Assembly (NCBI RefSeq): GCF_954871325.1
Contig: NC_088775.1
Coordinates: 14,857,561 to 14,921,560, forward strand
Reading direction: 5' to 3'
From: Gordionus sp. m RMFG-2023
Taxonomy: Eukaryota; Nematomorpha; Gordioida; Chordodea; Parachordodidae
DNA length: 64,000 nucleotides
Numbering within the stretch: position 1 is the first letter of the stretch; the number at the start of each line of letters is the position of its first letter. The notes below the pieces were generated by a model that did not search any database, had not been told where the DNA came from, and saw nothing but the letters and a program-made list of their open reading frames with translations. Position numbers and translations under genes: made by a program. Positions 1 to 11,600 of this stretch are shown here, piece by piece.

Positions 1-856
1 GCCCACTTCTCTTCATTACAGTAATAGATGTATTAGCACAGTCTATACCTCAAACAGTCCCGTGGAATATGATATTTGCAGATGATATTGTAATACTTGC
101 CGAATCCAAGGATGAAATCAAAGAAAGGTTAGTGAATTGGATAAATATCCTAGAAACGCACGGATTAAAAGTAAATAGAGAAAAGACGGAGTATATGGTG
201 ATAGGAGGAGATGAAACGGAGAGTATTGATATAAATGATTGGCAGATATCCGCAATTGAAAGCTGCAAATATTTGGGCTCCACTATACAAACAAACGGCA
301 CAATAGAAAAAGAGATAAAGAATAAGATTAATCAAGGGTGGTTAAAGTGGAGATCTTTATCTGGAGTGCTATTTGACAAAAGAATCCCACACAAATTAAA
401 GGGAAAAATTTACAGTTCCATAGTACAACCAACTATTCTATATAGTTCGGAAACATGGCCAACCAAAGAATCAGACGAGAGAAGTCTACAAACTATGGAG
501 ATGAGAATGCTGAGGATGATTGCTGGGGTAACAAGAAAGGATAAGGTGCGCAGTACAAGAATACTAAATAGTTTAAAGGTAGTGCCCATTAAAACTAAGT
601 TAATGGTAAACAGACTTAGATGGTATGGGCACACAATGAGAAGGCCTATGAACTACATAGGAAATAAAGTTGAAAGATTGGAAGTGATGGGCAAACGTAA
701 AAGAGGAAGGCCAAAACTTCAATGGGGCCATAAAGTTAGAGCCAATATAAAGAAGTATAAAATAGATAAAAGAGATTGTACGAATAACATAAAGTGAAGA
801 GAGATGTTGAAGGAGCTTACCACCAGAAAAGGTGAAAGCTAAAGAGAAAAAAAAAA
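1..856 (+). mobile_element. 3' end of a non-LTR retrotransposon (RTE-like LINE)
   Basis: The window opens inside the reverse transcriptase of a LINE. The coding frame is open from base 3, stops at 797, and is followed by a short 3' untranslated stretch that ends in an A-rich run at about 846-856. The 5' part lies outside the window. It sits on the plus strand, opposite to the Tpr-like gene, probably within a large downstream intron of that gene. The end of the element is inferred from the A run; I did not find a clear target-site duplication. Confidence 0.85.
3..797 (+). CDS. LINE reverse transcriptase, C-terminal part (partial)
   Basis: This encodes the C-terminal part of a LINE ORF2 reverse transcriptase, the enzyme that copies the element's RNA at a nicked genomic target. 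The frame runs from the window edge, so the first ATG at 69 is not a true start. The catalytic box FADDIVIL lies near residue 24 of the visible part, preceded by the family's P-L-L-F-I-x-V-x-D-V-L segment. Downstream come KYLGSTIQ, then a thumb segment containing GWLKWR and KLKGKIYSS, then MRMLRMIAG, RKDKVR and NRLRWYGH. These blocks in this order are typical of RTE-like LINEs annotated as endonuclease-reverse transcriptase. No internal stop is seen before 797, so this copy may be fairly recent. The clade assignment is from memory of the motif pattern; the reverse transcriptase call itself is firm. Confidence 0.87.
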   Translation, partial: PLLFITVIDVLAQSIPQTVPWNMIFADDIVILAESKDEIKERLVNWINILETHGLKVNREKTEYMVIGGDETESIDINDWQISAIESCKYLGSTIQTNGTIEKEIKNKINQGWLKWRSLSGVLFDKRIPHKLKGKIYSSIVQPTILYSSETWPTKESDERSLQTMEMRMLRMIAGVTRKDKVRSTRILNSLKVVPIKTKLMVNRLRWYGHTMRRPMNYIGNKVERLEVMGKRKRGRPKLQWGHKVRANIKKYKIDKRDCTNNIK

Positions 857-892
857 TGATAATATCCCAGCAGATTCTTTAGACTGTGGACT

Positions 893-1065
893 GCCATAAA
901 TATTCCACTCTTTCTAAACTTGCAAGTCAATATCTGGCAGCACCTGTGACATGTATATCATCAGAATCAGTTTTTAGTGAAGTTGGTGATATTGACAATT
1001 CTTACCTATGGAGGCTGACCTCGGATATTATAGAAATTTTAGTGTTTCTGAAAAGAAATCTTTGA
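893..1065 (+). pseudogene. hAT transposase C-terminal dimerisation fragment
   Basis: Read on the plus strand, this short stretch gives a hAT C-terminal dimerisation domain: FHSFKLASQYLAAP, then the serine-rich SSESVFSEVGDI block, then VFLKRNL. The family consensus (KLARQYLAAP...SERLFSEAGDI...FLKRNL, ZBED type) is plain. One in-frame stop lies near the start and nothing else of the transposase is present, so this is a decayed fragment. It lies between the LINE end and the last visible Tpr exon, probably in an intron of that gene. Confidence 0.75.
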
Positions 1066-1434
1066 TATATTAATTGTAATTATTAATTTAAATAAATTAA
1101 AAATTTCTTAATACATAAATTTAATTATTATATGAATAAATGAATATATCCATAAATTATTATATAAATAAATGAATGTACCCATAATATTATTATTATA
1201 TAAATAAATGATTACTATAAAAAATATTTTGCACAATTTTACATTTAAAAATTAAATACGTATAAAGAACACAATCAGGTGTGATATTGGACGGCCAAAT
1301 CCATTTAATATAGGATCGCATCAGATCAAATCGGCCTCCAAAAAAGTGGTATCGATAACCCCTAATTTTCCAAATCATGCGAAAATAAAAATCTTTAAAC
1401 TTAATATATGAATATATCCTAATTAAAAAAATAC

Positions 1435-4400
1435 CCTTTTCCTTCAAGGTTTCATTGTGAAGTTTTCCCATATTTTTGAGTTCTCCGTCTATAAGTTGAT
1501 TACCCTTTTGAGTTTGAGTCAAAACTACTTTAATATCCTCCAAGGATACCTTTAACTGTTTGTACCTCGTTTCATAATCAGAGTTCACGTTCGTAAGCAT
1601 ACGACATCTATCCTCCGCTATTACAAATTTCTCTGTAATCTCCTTTACCTTGCACTCTAGGTCACACTCTAACTACACAAAAAAGTCCATAATTTAGATA
1701 TCTGCCCAGCTTGACCTGACCAGAAGCAAAAAATCTCTGATACAGGCCAATCTCTGGAGCAAATTTTATTCAAAAATAATGTTTGAACTAAATTTCTAAT
1801 CATTTAAAAATAGGGGGGAGGGATATTTGGATTTAAATAATTTTACTTTATAATTCTTTTCTATCAAATCTTTGGTCATAGTTTCATATTCAGATAATTT
1901 GTCCTTCAACATTTGATTCTGATTCGAGACACCTTGAAATGAATTATCAATCTCTTCCATTTTCACCTTGAGGTTAGTCAATTGATTCATCTATATAAAA
2001 ATGAAATATTATAATATTCTTAAAGAGTAAAGTTGTTATCAGTTCGTCTTAATTTTAGTTCTTAATTCTGAATAGCTAGGACCATTGTCTTGTTAAGATT
2101 ATTTAATAAATTTTGACATTAGGAGGGGATACCTATAAAATATGCTTAAAGGTGCAATTATTTTTATATTTTTTTAGATCTAGAATTCACATTTTATTCA
2201 GAATCTAGTTAGAATTCAAAAATATTTTTAAAAAGCTACTAGAATATAGCACAACAATTTATATATGAATAATTTAAATCAATTAACCTATACTTCATCC
2301 ATATAAGCTAGGTATGCTACAGGGTTAGTATATATTAGATATAGGCCAGGGTATAATTGGACTTTGGATCCAAAAATATGAACAAAATGCTATTTATATT
2401 TAGTAGATGCCATTTATAATTATGAAATTTTAGAAAATATTGTAAAAAAAAATACTATTTGAATTATTGTAATTTGTTAGTTATTTTGAATTATTGTAAT
2501 TTGGTATAGTTAATGTACATGTAGCCCCAAGTTTAGCTTTTATAAAAATGTGACGATAGTGAGGTTCAAACAACCATAAGGTTTAAACATGTGCCAAGGA
2601 CATATTGCGTAAGGCTCCAGATCTAGCTAATAGATGCTAGACCTTTGTGCCATCTTTGGGCAAAATCTTCAGGTTTGAATAATATTTTTCTGGATAAAAT
2701 ATTGAGTAAGCCGTTTTAAAAATCGGCTCAAATCGAGCTGTTTAACAACATTATATAAGACATTTAATGTTTATCTCAGCCTAAATTTTTTGTCCAAAAT
2801 AATTTTTCATATAAATAACAGTATTATAATTTATAAAAAATAATTACATGAAAAATACTATATTATCTTTTAAATATTTATTTGCATTGATTTAATATTT
2901 GAGGTCAAGAAGGGAACTCAAATAGTATTAACTAAAATGCACATTCTTACATATTTGTTCAATATTGGGAAAAAGCTTTTTTTTTTTAAAAAAAAGATCA
3001 GACAAATCTGACTTGAAAATAATAAAATAACTATAGAATTACTCTTAAGCAAAATGCAGGGGCGTCGCTAGCCTTCACAATCTCAGGGGGCTCACTTTTT
3101 TTAAATTTGTTAACTCTGAACAATCTTTCTGATTTTAAAATTTTATCATTTATTATATTATGCATACAAAATAAACTGGCATATAAAAAATCACATAATG
3201 CAGTAATATAATTCTTAGCAACTTACATTGACAAAAAGTTATCAAACTAGTATAATTTTCTGTAACCATATTAGACAATGTTTTATAGAATGGACTAATA
3301 AGGAAAAATTTATAGGCCTAAACCAAATCAACAATTTTTGAAGGAGAGAGTATAAACGACCAATCCAAATCATAAAACTATATGGTGGTTAGAGCTTCCT
3401 CTTAGATGACATGATGGAAGCTAGATAAGTAATCGATAAAATTATTGTGAGATATTAAATTTCTAAAAGATTATCTTCCATTTTTAATGATATATAAACG
3501 ACTACACAGTTGACTATTATTGTTTACCTAAAATATGCAATTATATACTCTCAGCCTAATCTTAAATACATAGCAACACAAATAATAGATGCTGGTTAAT
3601 TTGCAGTAATAGCCATGACACTCATGATGTAAACTAATATTAGAATTTATTATGTTAGATATTGATAAAATAAAAACATTAAAAATCTTTGGAAGAAATA
3701 ATTATGCAAATATATTGAAGCCTGGAGTTATTTATATGGCAATGCCATATTAGAAATGAAACATTTTTTAACTATATAATAAGGACCAGAATGATATGAT
3801 GAAACAATTAAGATTTTATATATTGTCGCACCACATTGGTATATTATATCTTAAAATAATAGTAGTTTGTAATAATATCAAAAATATACTTGTATTAAAT
3901 ATTTAACTCAAGACTGTTTTTCGAAAAAGAAAAAAATAGCTTTCCTAAAAACACGTAAAAAAGAGATGAAAGGATATCAAATTTATTACATCTATTGCAG
4001 GATGAAGAATAAAATGTTTTATTTTTTAAATTATTTATAACTAAATAGATGGCGTTGAATACTTGAATGCAATTTGTTATAATATTAACTGTTATATATT
4101 ATATAACTGTCAAATGCGTCTATAAAAGTGGCATTATATCTAATATTTTATAAACTACTGTATATAGTAGAGGATTATAAACTATATGCTTACTTACTTT
4201 TTATAAAGAAATCTCTTATACTTATTTGGACCTTGAAAATATTTTTAAGGTATGATAATAAAATTTCAAAATAAATATATAGTTGATTAGTAAATTTGAA
4301 CTCGGCTAATTACAATATTAAATTTGTTAATTTTCAAATAATATATGATTATATTTATTTAATTAGGGTTAAATAATAATTTAAATAATAAAAGTCAATT

Positions 4401-6918
4401 AAACTTCAACTGTTAAAGCTAAATTAATATTTAGTGAATTATTGATATTATATTTTTAATACAGAATTTGATTGCAAGCTGACATAGTAAAAATATAATT
4501 TATATGTATTAATCTAATCTAATAATTAAAATAATATTCATTTAATAAAAATTTAAATAGTCTTATTAATTTCTAAATAATAAAATTATATTTAAATATT
4601 ACTTAATGGAATTATAAAAGAAATCATTTTCAGTGGGCAATCAGAAAAATTTATTTTTAGTTCAAGGGGATATTAAGGAGCCATTAAAAAAAATTTTTTG
4701 CTTCAGGGGGCTCAAGCCTCTGTGAGTTCCCACCCTAGCGACACCACTGGCAAAATGGCAAAAAAAATATATGTAGAAAATAAGGATAACCCCCATCTCC
4801 AAAAGGCTTGTTATCATATAGCCATTACTAAATTTATATGATTTCCCACATACATATTTTATTTTTGGTACCTATGCAATTGTTAGTTTTTTTAAAAATC
4901 ATCTTACAAGCTACTGAAAATTTGATAATTTTTGATTCATCTAATATTCAATTAAATAGCCTCAAATTTATAAAATGAATGAATCCATTTAAAAATGATT
5001 TCTGAAAAGATTAAAACTCAAGTATGGAAGAACTTCCTACTTACATTTAGTAAATAGTGAAATTTCCAAAATATTTTATGTCGGTCTTAGGTTGAGTTGA
5101 AACAAACAATTTGTGCTTGAGCTGCAAAAAAATGACTGTGGAGAACTCTACCCATATCAAAAATATTTACATTCCTAGAATGCTCTATCAAATCAAAGAA
5201 ACAAAAATGGGATTATGTCAAACATTTCAAGGTGATCTAGAAAATGCAAAAGTAAGTTTTAAAAAAATTAATAAGATATTTTATCAAAAATAGAAAAATA
5301 AAATTATAATTGAGCATGCTTAAGTTAAACCCATTTTTGCTAATAAAATTGCCATTTTTTGAGAAATGTCACTTGACAGTCTGCTGGGAAAAGATCATGA
5401 GATTTTTTTTAAACAAAATTTATGATGCAGGGTTCACTTAAATATATATCCATTTCATATGAACTACAATGATAGGGTAAGGGATGAACAGAATTTTTGC
5501 AACTGTTTCCTCACAGTAATTTTATAAATAAGTTGGTTATATTTTGTTATAAATGATCACAAAAACCCTATAACAGATATGGGACAAGTTCCATGTCATT
5601 ATATGCTGGATTCAGACCTGTTTAAAACAAGGATACATATATCTCATGCCAAATGTTTGACCTTATGATTTGAAATAAGTAGTTTCAATAGAAGCATGAA
5701 TTAATATTAGATTGATTATTGGAGAATATAAAATATATTTATTTCCCTAATAAATTTAATTTTTAAATCAAATTAATTTTATTAAAAATATATCTAAAAA
5801 TTACCTTGTCTCTAATGCCATTTAAATGTTCTTTATCTTTTAGTTTGATTTCATCTTCTAAAATTTTAATATGTTGCTCTAAATTTTCATGCCTAAATTT
5901 GCAATTCTCAAATTTATGCTAAAATATAAATATTTTAATTTCAGTTTTTGTTAAAAGATTCATAAAATATATGACCACAAATGTCTTAACATTATATTTA
6001 ATTACCTGAAACACACTATAATCAACAAATTATTTATGACCCTCCCCCCTTCCTTTCAATCATATTTTTTATTAGGCTTTCAGACCATAAATGTCTTAAT
6101 ATTATATTTATATAATAATTTCTTTAAACACACAATTATACTTTTATCTAAATCAAATTATTTATTACTCCCTCCCCTTTCAAACATATTTTTTTATTTA
6201 CATTTAATGTTAGGCTTTTATTTATTTCATTGTTATAATTTGATTGCAATTCATTTCTACTTGCAGATAGTATTATAATTTTTTCTGACATAACTTTTAT
6301 ATCACCTAAATAATTCAAAGTCATATATATAGGAAAAGTAATTTTGTACTTTCAATATTTACAATAATTTTTTCCTTTTCACTTAGAAGATTTTGAATAT
6401 TTTTGTTATCCAATTCCAAAAGACATATATTATTCTTTATTTCTTCCTATATATAATGGAAATTTTTTTCATATGTTATTAGGTACTTTTTCAAAATTTT
6501 GCTTAATAATTTCTGAGGTTTTGATGTCAATAACCGTTTGATATTTATGTTTTATTTGTTCTAAAATTTTACCTAGTGATAAATATGCATTCTAAATTAT
6601 ACCAAGCTCCAAAATTTCTTGATCTTTTTTATGAATTTTTTCATTAGCATCTTTCAATTTATCATTAATCAGATCGATATTTTTCTCAAGTTCAAAATGA
6701 GTTTGTTCTATAGATTATTTTAAAATAATATATAAAAATTAATAAAAACCTGTTTCAGTTTTAAATTTTTCTATTTCTTGGCTTATTTCTTCATTAAAGA
6801 TTGTAGTGTTTTTAACATAATTAATTAATTTTTGACGCATAATATCATCTAAATTATGATAGGGTTGATTACCAATCACATCGATAAGTATGTTCTTATA
6901 ACTATCAAAATTGTCCAT
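1435..6918 (-). CDS. Tpr/Megator-like nuclear-pore coiled-coil protein, N-terminal exons (partial, spliced)
   Basis: Eight exons join on the minus strand with GT-AG junctions and consistent phases: 6918-6750, 6707-6603, 6560-6487, 6446-6350, 6305-6202, 5918-5805, 1990-1847 and 1672-1435, giving about 348 residues with the 3' part off the left edge. Introns 1-4 are only 42, 42, 40 and 44 bp; introns 5, 6 and 7 are 283, 3814 and 174 bp, and intron 6 contains a hAT element. The first ATG is at 6918; upstream there is no in-frame ATG nearby. The protein is almost entirely charged coiled coil. Residues 50-65 (EKFKTETEQTHFELEK) closely resemble the N-terminal segment of animal Tpr, the nuclear-basket filament protein, and the following blocks (SDIKVMSEKI, then KDKEHLNGIRDK) fall in the order expected for Tpr. 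The Tpr identity rests on recalled family sequence; a generic coiled-coil protein is the alternative. The gene structure is better supported than the name. Confidence 0.7.
2600..2750. repeat. Palindromic GTTAAAC-type repeat, copy A
   Basis: This non-coding repeat lies in intron 6 of the Tpr-like gene. Its right part reads ...AGTAAGCCGTTTTAAAAATCG (in pieces) and ends with CGAGCTGTTTAACAACA. The same arrangement, a GGCT/AGCC inverted pair around a CAATATTTTAGCC-like core with outer ends GTTAAACGGC, recurs at 7481-7664, 42446-42640 and 43488-43694. The left boundary of this copy is unclear. Confidence 0.5.
3057..4749. mobile_element. Non-autonomous hAT element with perfect 8-bp TSD
   Basis: The left end CAGGGGCGTCGCTAGCC and the right end TAGCGACACCACTG are imperfect inverted repeats of the hAT type, each followed inward by a CAGGGGGCTCA-like segment. 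The element is flanked on both sides by GCAAAATG (3049-3056 and 4750-4757), a perfect 8-bp duplication as hAT transposases make. No transposase coding is seen in the 1.7 kb. It is the same family as 20634-22578 (similar over its whole length, including ATAGATGGCGTT and AATAATTATGCAAATATATT) and shares blocks with 29370-32584. It sits in intron 6 of the Tpr-like gene. Confidence 0.9.
6001..6260 (-). repeat. Local duplication in Tpr-like intron 5
   Basis: On the minus strand, the exon 5/intron 5 junction (GCCTAACATTAAATG..., then AAATATGTTTGAAAGG and a GGGGAGGGAGTAATAAATAA run, near 6225-6150) is repeated in shortened form about 130 bp downstream (GCCTAATAAAAAATATG, ATTGAAAGGAAGGGGG, near 6080-6020). 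The duplicated copy lacks a good exon and reads as intron. Confidence 0.6.
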
Positions 6919-7336
6919 ATTCAAAAATAATGAATGAATGATAAATAACCATATGATAAACCTAATATATAACGATCATAATTATAGTTACGTTTTAATC
7001 TATATCCAACCAAAAAAAAAATTTGTTAAAACTTATTTAGGATTCAACTGGAATAGATTTACAGGAAGATTTTATCGACTGCTCTAATGCTTTGCAGAAT
7101 TTTAGTTTAAAAAGGTGTCTTAAATATATCGAATGACTAGAACTGCAAGTCTTAAAGCCGCGAAAAGAGTCATTAGATACTTTAAGGCAAAATTGTTCTC
7201 CAAAAAAAATTTTGTTAAAAAATAATATTCAAATTATTTCTTTTTAAAACTGAATTTATTAAAATATTTATATTTTAATTATATTAAATTAATGATGCAA
7301 TTAAATGTACAACAGAGCGATTTTTTTAAAGTTGAG
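6919..7336. other. Intergenic, 5' flank of the Tpr-like gene
   Basis: About 400 AT-rich bases lie between the Tpr-like start codon and the hAT at 7337. I see no coding or structural element. The last eight bases (7329-7336, AAGTTGAG) are the left copy of the target duplication of the hAT element. The Tpr promoter should lie here, but no motif can be assigned. Confidence 0.5.
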
Positions 7337-7480
7337 CAGTGGCGTAGCTAGGAATTTTCCTTAGAGGGGGTCCACAAACGGGCCTTCGGCTCTTTTGCCC
7401 GGCCTTCGGCCGGGTTTATCTTAAAAATCATATTGGTACCTTATAATATAAAAGTCCTAGAATTATTAATTATTTTAATT

Positions 7481-7664
7481 AGTGTTGTTAAACGGCTAGA
7501 CTTGAGCTGATTTTTATAAACTGCTAACTCAATATTTTAGCCAAAAAATATTGTTCAAGCCTAGAGATTTCTCGAATAATATAAAACTTGTATCTCCATG
7601 AGCAAAATTTTCTGGCTAATATATTGAGTTAGCCATATCGGCTAAAATTGAGCCATTAACCACT
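7481..7664. repeat. Palindromic GTTAAAC-type repeat, copy B
   Basis: The repeat begins AGTGTTGTTAAACGGCTAGA and ends GGCTAAAATTGAGCCATTAA; the inner arms (CTCAATATTTTAGCC / GGCTAATATATTGAG) are inverted repeats of each other. It is nested in the hAT at 7337-13231 and related to copies near 2600, 42446 and 43488. It is non-coding and probably a miniature DNA transposon. Confidence 0.6.
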
Positions 7665-7765
7665 AATTTTAATTAAAATAACACATTGACATAATTTTAT
7701 TGATCTACGTTTCATTTTATTATACCTTTTGAAGTTATTTACAAATAAAAAGCGATTATTTAAAA

Positions 7766-7955
7766 TATAAATATTATATTGCTTTAATTATAAATATTAT
7801 ATTGCTTTAATTATAAATATTATATTGCTTTAATTATAAATATTATATTGCTTTAATTATAAATATTATATTGCCTTAATTATAAATATTAGTATTACAT
7901 TACACATATAAATTGCTTTAATTATAAATATTATATTGCCTTAATTATAAATGAT
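7766..7955. repeat. Minisatellite, 23-bp unit
   Basis: A unit GCTTTAATTATAAATATTATATT (quoted in two parts: GCTTTAATTATA, AATATTATATT) is repeated about seven to eight times, perfectly on the left and with substitutions and a short interruption on the right. It lies inside the hAT element, downstream of the transposase stop. Confidence 0.85.
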
Positions 7956-8085
7956 ATATTTTATAATTAGTAAACACATTAAAAATATAGATTAAAAAAT
8001 AAATGTTTTTTTAAACTGTAAATTTAAGTCGATATCCATCAAAGTGAAAAAATCAAAATTGTGTTGGCAATATTTTTTTACCAAT

Positions 8086-8491
8086 ATATGATAGATGTTT
8101 AAAATTAATATTAAGTAACCTAGGTTAATAATCATAGATGACATGTTAGCTTTGGAACCAACTTTTGATTATTATAAGTTATTTTTTTTTACGATTATTA
8201 CTCACTTTAAATTAAAATTTGCTGGGCATAGCAAAATATTTTAATTTCTTTTGCTATCATTCTAAGAACAATTAATTATTAACAATAATATAATGTTTAG
8301 CATTAAAAAAATTAGTATTTTTTATGAATTAGACATGCTAAAATAAATACTGAAGCTTGGCATTCTGATATAAGCACCATCATCTTTACAGATCGTCCCA
8401 GCAACCCTATTGAGACATTACAATTAATTATTTAAGGAAACTTTAAACTTAAGAACAAATATCAAAACACTTTTAATAATTTTAGCAACAC
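8086..8491 (+). repeat. Inverted partial duplicate of the hAT transposase gene
   Basis: Read on the plus strand, this stretch matches the minus-strand coding sequence at about 9330-8868 (for example ATCATAGATGACATGTTAGC, CATTTTAAATT-type runs, then AGATCGTCCCAGYAACCCT and ATCAAAACACTTTTAATAAT). It carries small deletions and substitutions relative to the coding copy and is not translatable throughout. The two arms face each other across about 380 bp that hold the end of the transposase gene, so a transcript through both would fold into a long hairpin. Confidence 0.88.
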
Positions 8492-8667
8492 AAATTATAT
8501 AACACATTATATTATAGATTAAAATAAAATTTATATATTATATAAACTATTGTAAAACAATTTATAAAAACAAAATATAATTTTATGTCAATTGCTTATT
8601 TAAAAAAATATTTTTATTGCTTTTGATTAAAAAAAACTATAAATACTTTGTTAAAAAACTTTATATT

Positions 8668-11600
8668 TTATATATTTAACTTAATTCTTAGTGGCCCTTT
8701 CGCCATTTCCTCTATGACCTCATTTGGACTAGGATTAATATCTCTATATATATTTAGAAGAGCCAATCCATTGGTCCTCGCCTGGCCAGAGGTTGCCCTT
8801 AAATAACTTTTAAGTCGAGTCAGTGTCGAAAATGACCGCTCATTGGTGCAAGTAGTTATGGGAAGTGTTGCTAATATTATTAAAAGTGTTTTGATATTTG
8901 TTCTTAAGTTTAAAGTTTCCTTAAATAATTGTAATGCCTCAACAGGGTTACTGGGACGATCTGTAGGGATGATGGTGCTTAGATCAGAATACCAAGCTTC
9001 AGTATCTGATTTTAGCTGTTCGTATCCACCGATAATGTCGGATTCATAAAAAATACTAATTTTTTTAATGCTAAGCATTATATTATTGTTAATAATTAAT
9101 TGTTCTGAGGATGATGGCAAAAGAAAATTAAAATATTTTAATATTTTGCTATGCCCAGCAAATTTTAATTTAAAGTGAGTAATAATTGTTTTTAATAATG
9201 GTAAAAAAATAACTTTTTTATAATAATCAAAAGTTGATTCCAAAGCTAACATGTCATCTATGATTAGCCTAGGTTTCTCAATATTAATTTTAAGTTTCTC
9301 ACCCAAACTTAAACATCTTTTATATATTTGTAAAAAAATATTGTTGGCATTTACCTCAGCATCTTCAAATATTTTAAGAAGCCTCTTGGCTTCATTCATT
9401 GCTGACACAATGTTGATATTTTCCCTTTGAAGATATCGACTTAAATTTACAGTTTTTAAAAAAATATAATTCATACAAAAAATTGATATAAAAAAGGGGT
9501 TTTATAAATTGATGAACACAATTCTTGGGCAATATTAGATGTATCATTATCATTTCATCTACTTATTATTTTTAAAGTTTCAACAATACCTTCCAGTGCT
9601 TTAATAAAACCAGTAATAGAATCTTGCCTTTGAAGAAATCTTGTAGGCGAATATTTCTTTAATTTTTGAACATTGGAGCCATCTATATCTTTTAAAACAT
9701 CAGATAACAGCTTTGATCGCTTCCCAAAACTTAAAAATTTAATCACCTTGGATACGATTTCTATGATTAATAAAGATTATATAAATTATGTGAATAATTA
9801 TTTACTTAAACTATTATCAATCTCACGAATTCCACAAGCTTTGGAGATAACTAAATTTAAAGAATGTTCTCCACAATGTACATAGAGAGCTTTTGGACAC
9901 TTTTTTTTTATATAAGCCTGAACTCCATTAATTTTCCCAGACATTGCTGAAGCACCATCGTATCCTTGTCCCCGAATTTTAGTAATATCGATATTATAGT
10001 TTTTTAAAATGTATTCCTATATTTTTCCCTGTACCATTATCAAGTGGAATAAATTGCAAAAAATATTCACTGATTTTTAAGGTATCCAGGTTTAATATAC
10101 GGATAAAACGACATTTGTTGTTGATTTGATATGTCAGTTGTTTCATCTGCAAGTACAGAGAAAAATGCAGATTTTTTAACTATGGTAACTAATTTTTCGA
10201 CAATAAAATTATTGCATATGTTAATAATTGAATTTTGAATATCCGTAGATATATATAGGGCATTATTTGGCACATTGTCAAATATAACCTTGGTTTCCTC
10301 ACCACCTAGATGACAATATGACTTCAGCAACTCTTTGAAGTTGCCCTCATTAACTGAAGTTTCATTATAATTCAATTTACCACTTTTTTCTCTGTGACCT
10401 CTTAACGGCATTCCCTGCCTTCCCAGGTAAATGATTGCTTGAATAATAATTTGTAGATATTTACGATTATTCGTGGCCCCTTTTGCATTTAAATTTGATA
10501 GTTGGGTGTCAATAGCTGGAATAACACCTTTAGAAATTTGAGTTAAATTTGTTAACATGTTTACTGCACTATGATGATAGGCACATTTTTGGTGAGATAA
10601 GAATCTCTCTTTGTTTGTATTTGGCAAATCCATGCGAAACAAGCTCTCCCAACTTTTGATAATTGATTCCACCATATATAGGACCAAAGATTACACATAC
10701 TTTACAATATGCAGAAATGAGAATAACTAAGCCATATATACTGATTGAGCCAATTAAGTTGAAATGACAACTTTTTCATTTTAAAATTAATTTGAGGGAA
10801 AATATATGATGAGGGAGGATGCCATATTTTAGAATATATGTATAATTTTTCTTTAATATGATGGGTAACAAAATTCGATACATCATATGGGAAATCTGAA
10901 TTGGCATAACTGCATATCTCTATAATTATAAGACTAAATATTAAAACATAATTATATAATACCTAATGTGGAAGGTAAATTGAAGCCTAAAGTATCAAGT
11001 TCATTTCCAATAATGTCCTCTACAAGTACTTCAGATATATCTAAAATTATAATGTAAATTATAAAGTTATAGACTATATCACTTGTAGTAGGTGATGGTT
11101 CTAAATGATCTAGTATAATTGGTTGTCTATAATCCTTTAGTTTTCTGGAGTATGTGGGAATTGCTAAGATTTTAAATAAATATAATTTAAATAAGACTAA
11201 TACCTGAAATGAGTGGAACTTCATTTCCATTTAAATTCTCCCTAGATTTTTTAGATATATCTAAAATTTTAATGTAAACATTAATAAGTAATTGATTACA
11301 TTACATTTATTAGATAGTGATTTGTTGTGACTTAGTGTATTTTTTTGTTTGTTATCACTATTTTTTTTACCCCTTGGTGTGAATATTAATTGAGATATTC
11401 CTATAAAAATAAATTAAAATAAAACAACATATTAGATAACCTTTAAATTCTAAATTGATACAGCCTATAATATTTTGTTGACTACTATCATTCTTCTTCA
11501 ATGTGATACTTGATATACCTAAAATTATGATATAAATATTTAAAGGTAATAGTTAACATTACTTTTACTAGGTAGAGATTTGAAGTGATCAAGTGTATTT

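Noticed and set aside
5111-5293. A 60-codon plus-strand open stretch with a good GTAAG donor-like end inside Tpr intron 6
   Set aside because: It has no normal ATG at its start, no recognisable motif, and lies on the strand opposite to the gene; it could be an exon of something else but nothing around supports that.
6036-6278. An 80-codon plus-strand open frame rich in Leu/Phe/Tyr
   Set aside because: It is the reverse complement of Tpr exon 5 and intron 5 and low-complexity; the minus-strand exons explain it.
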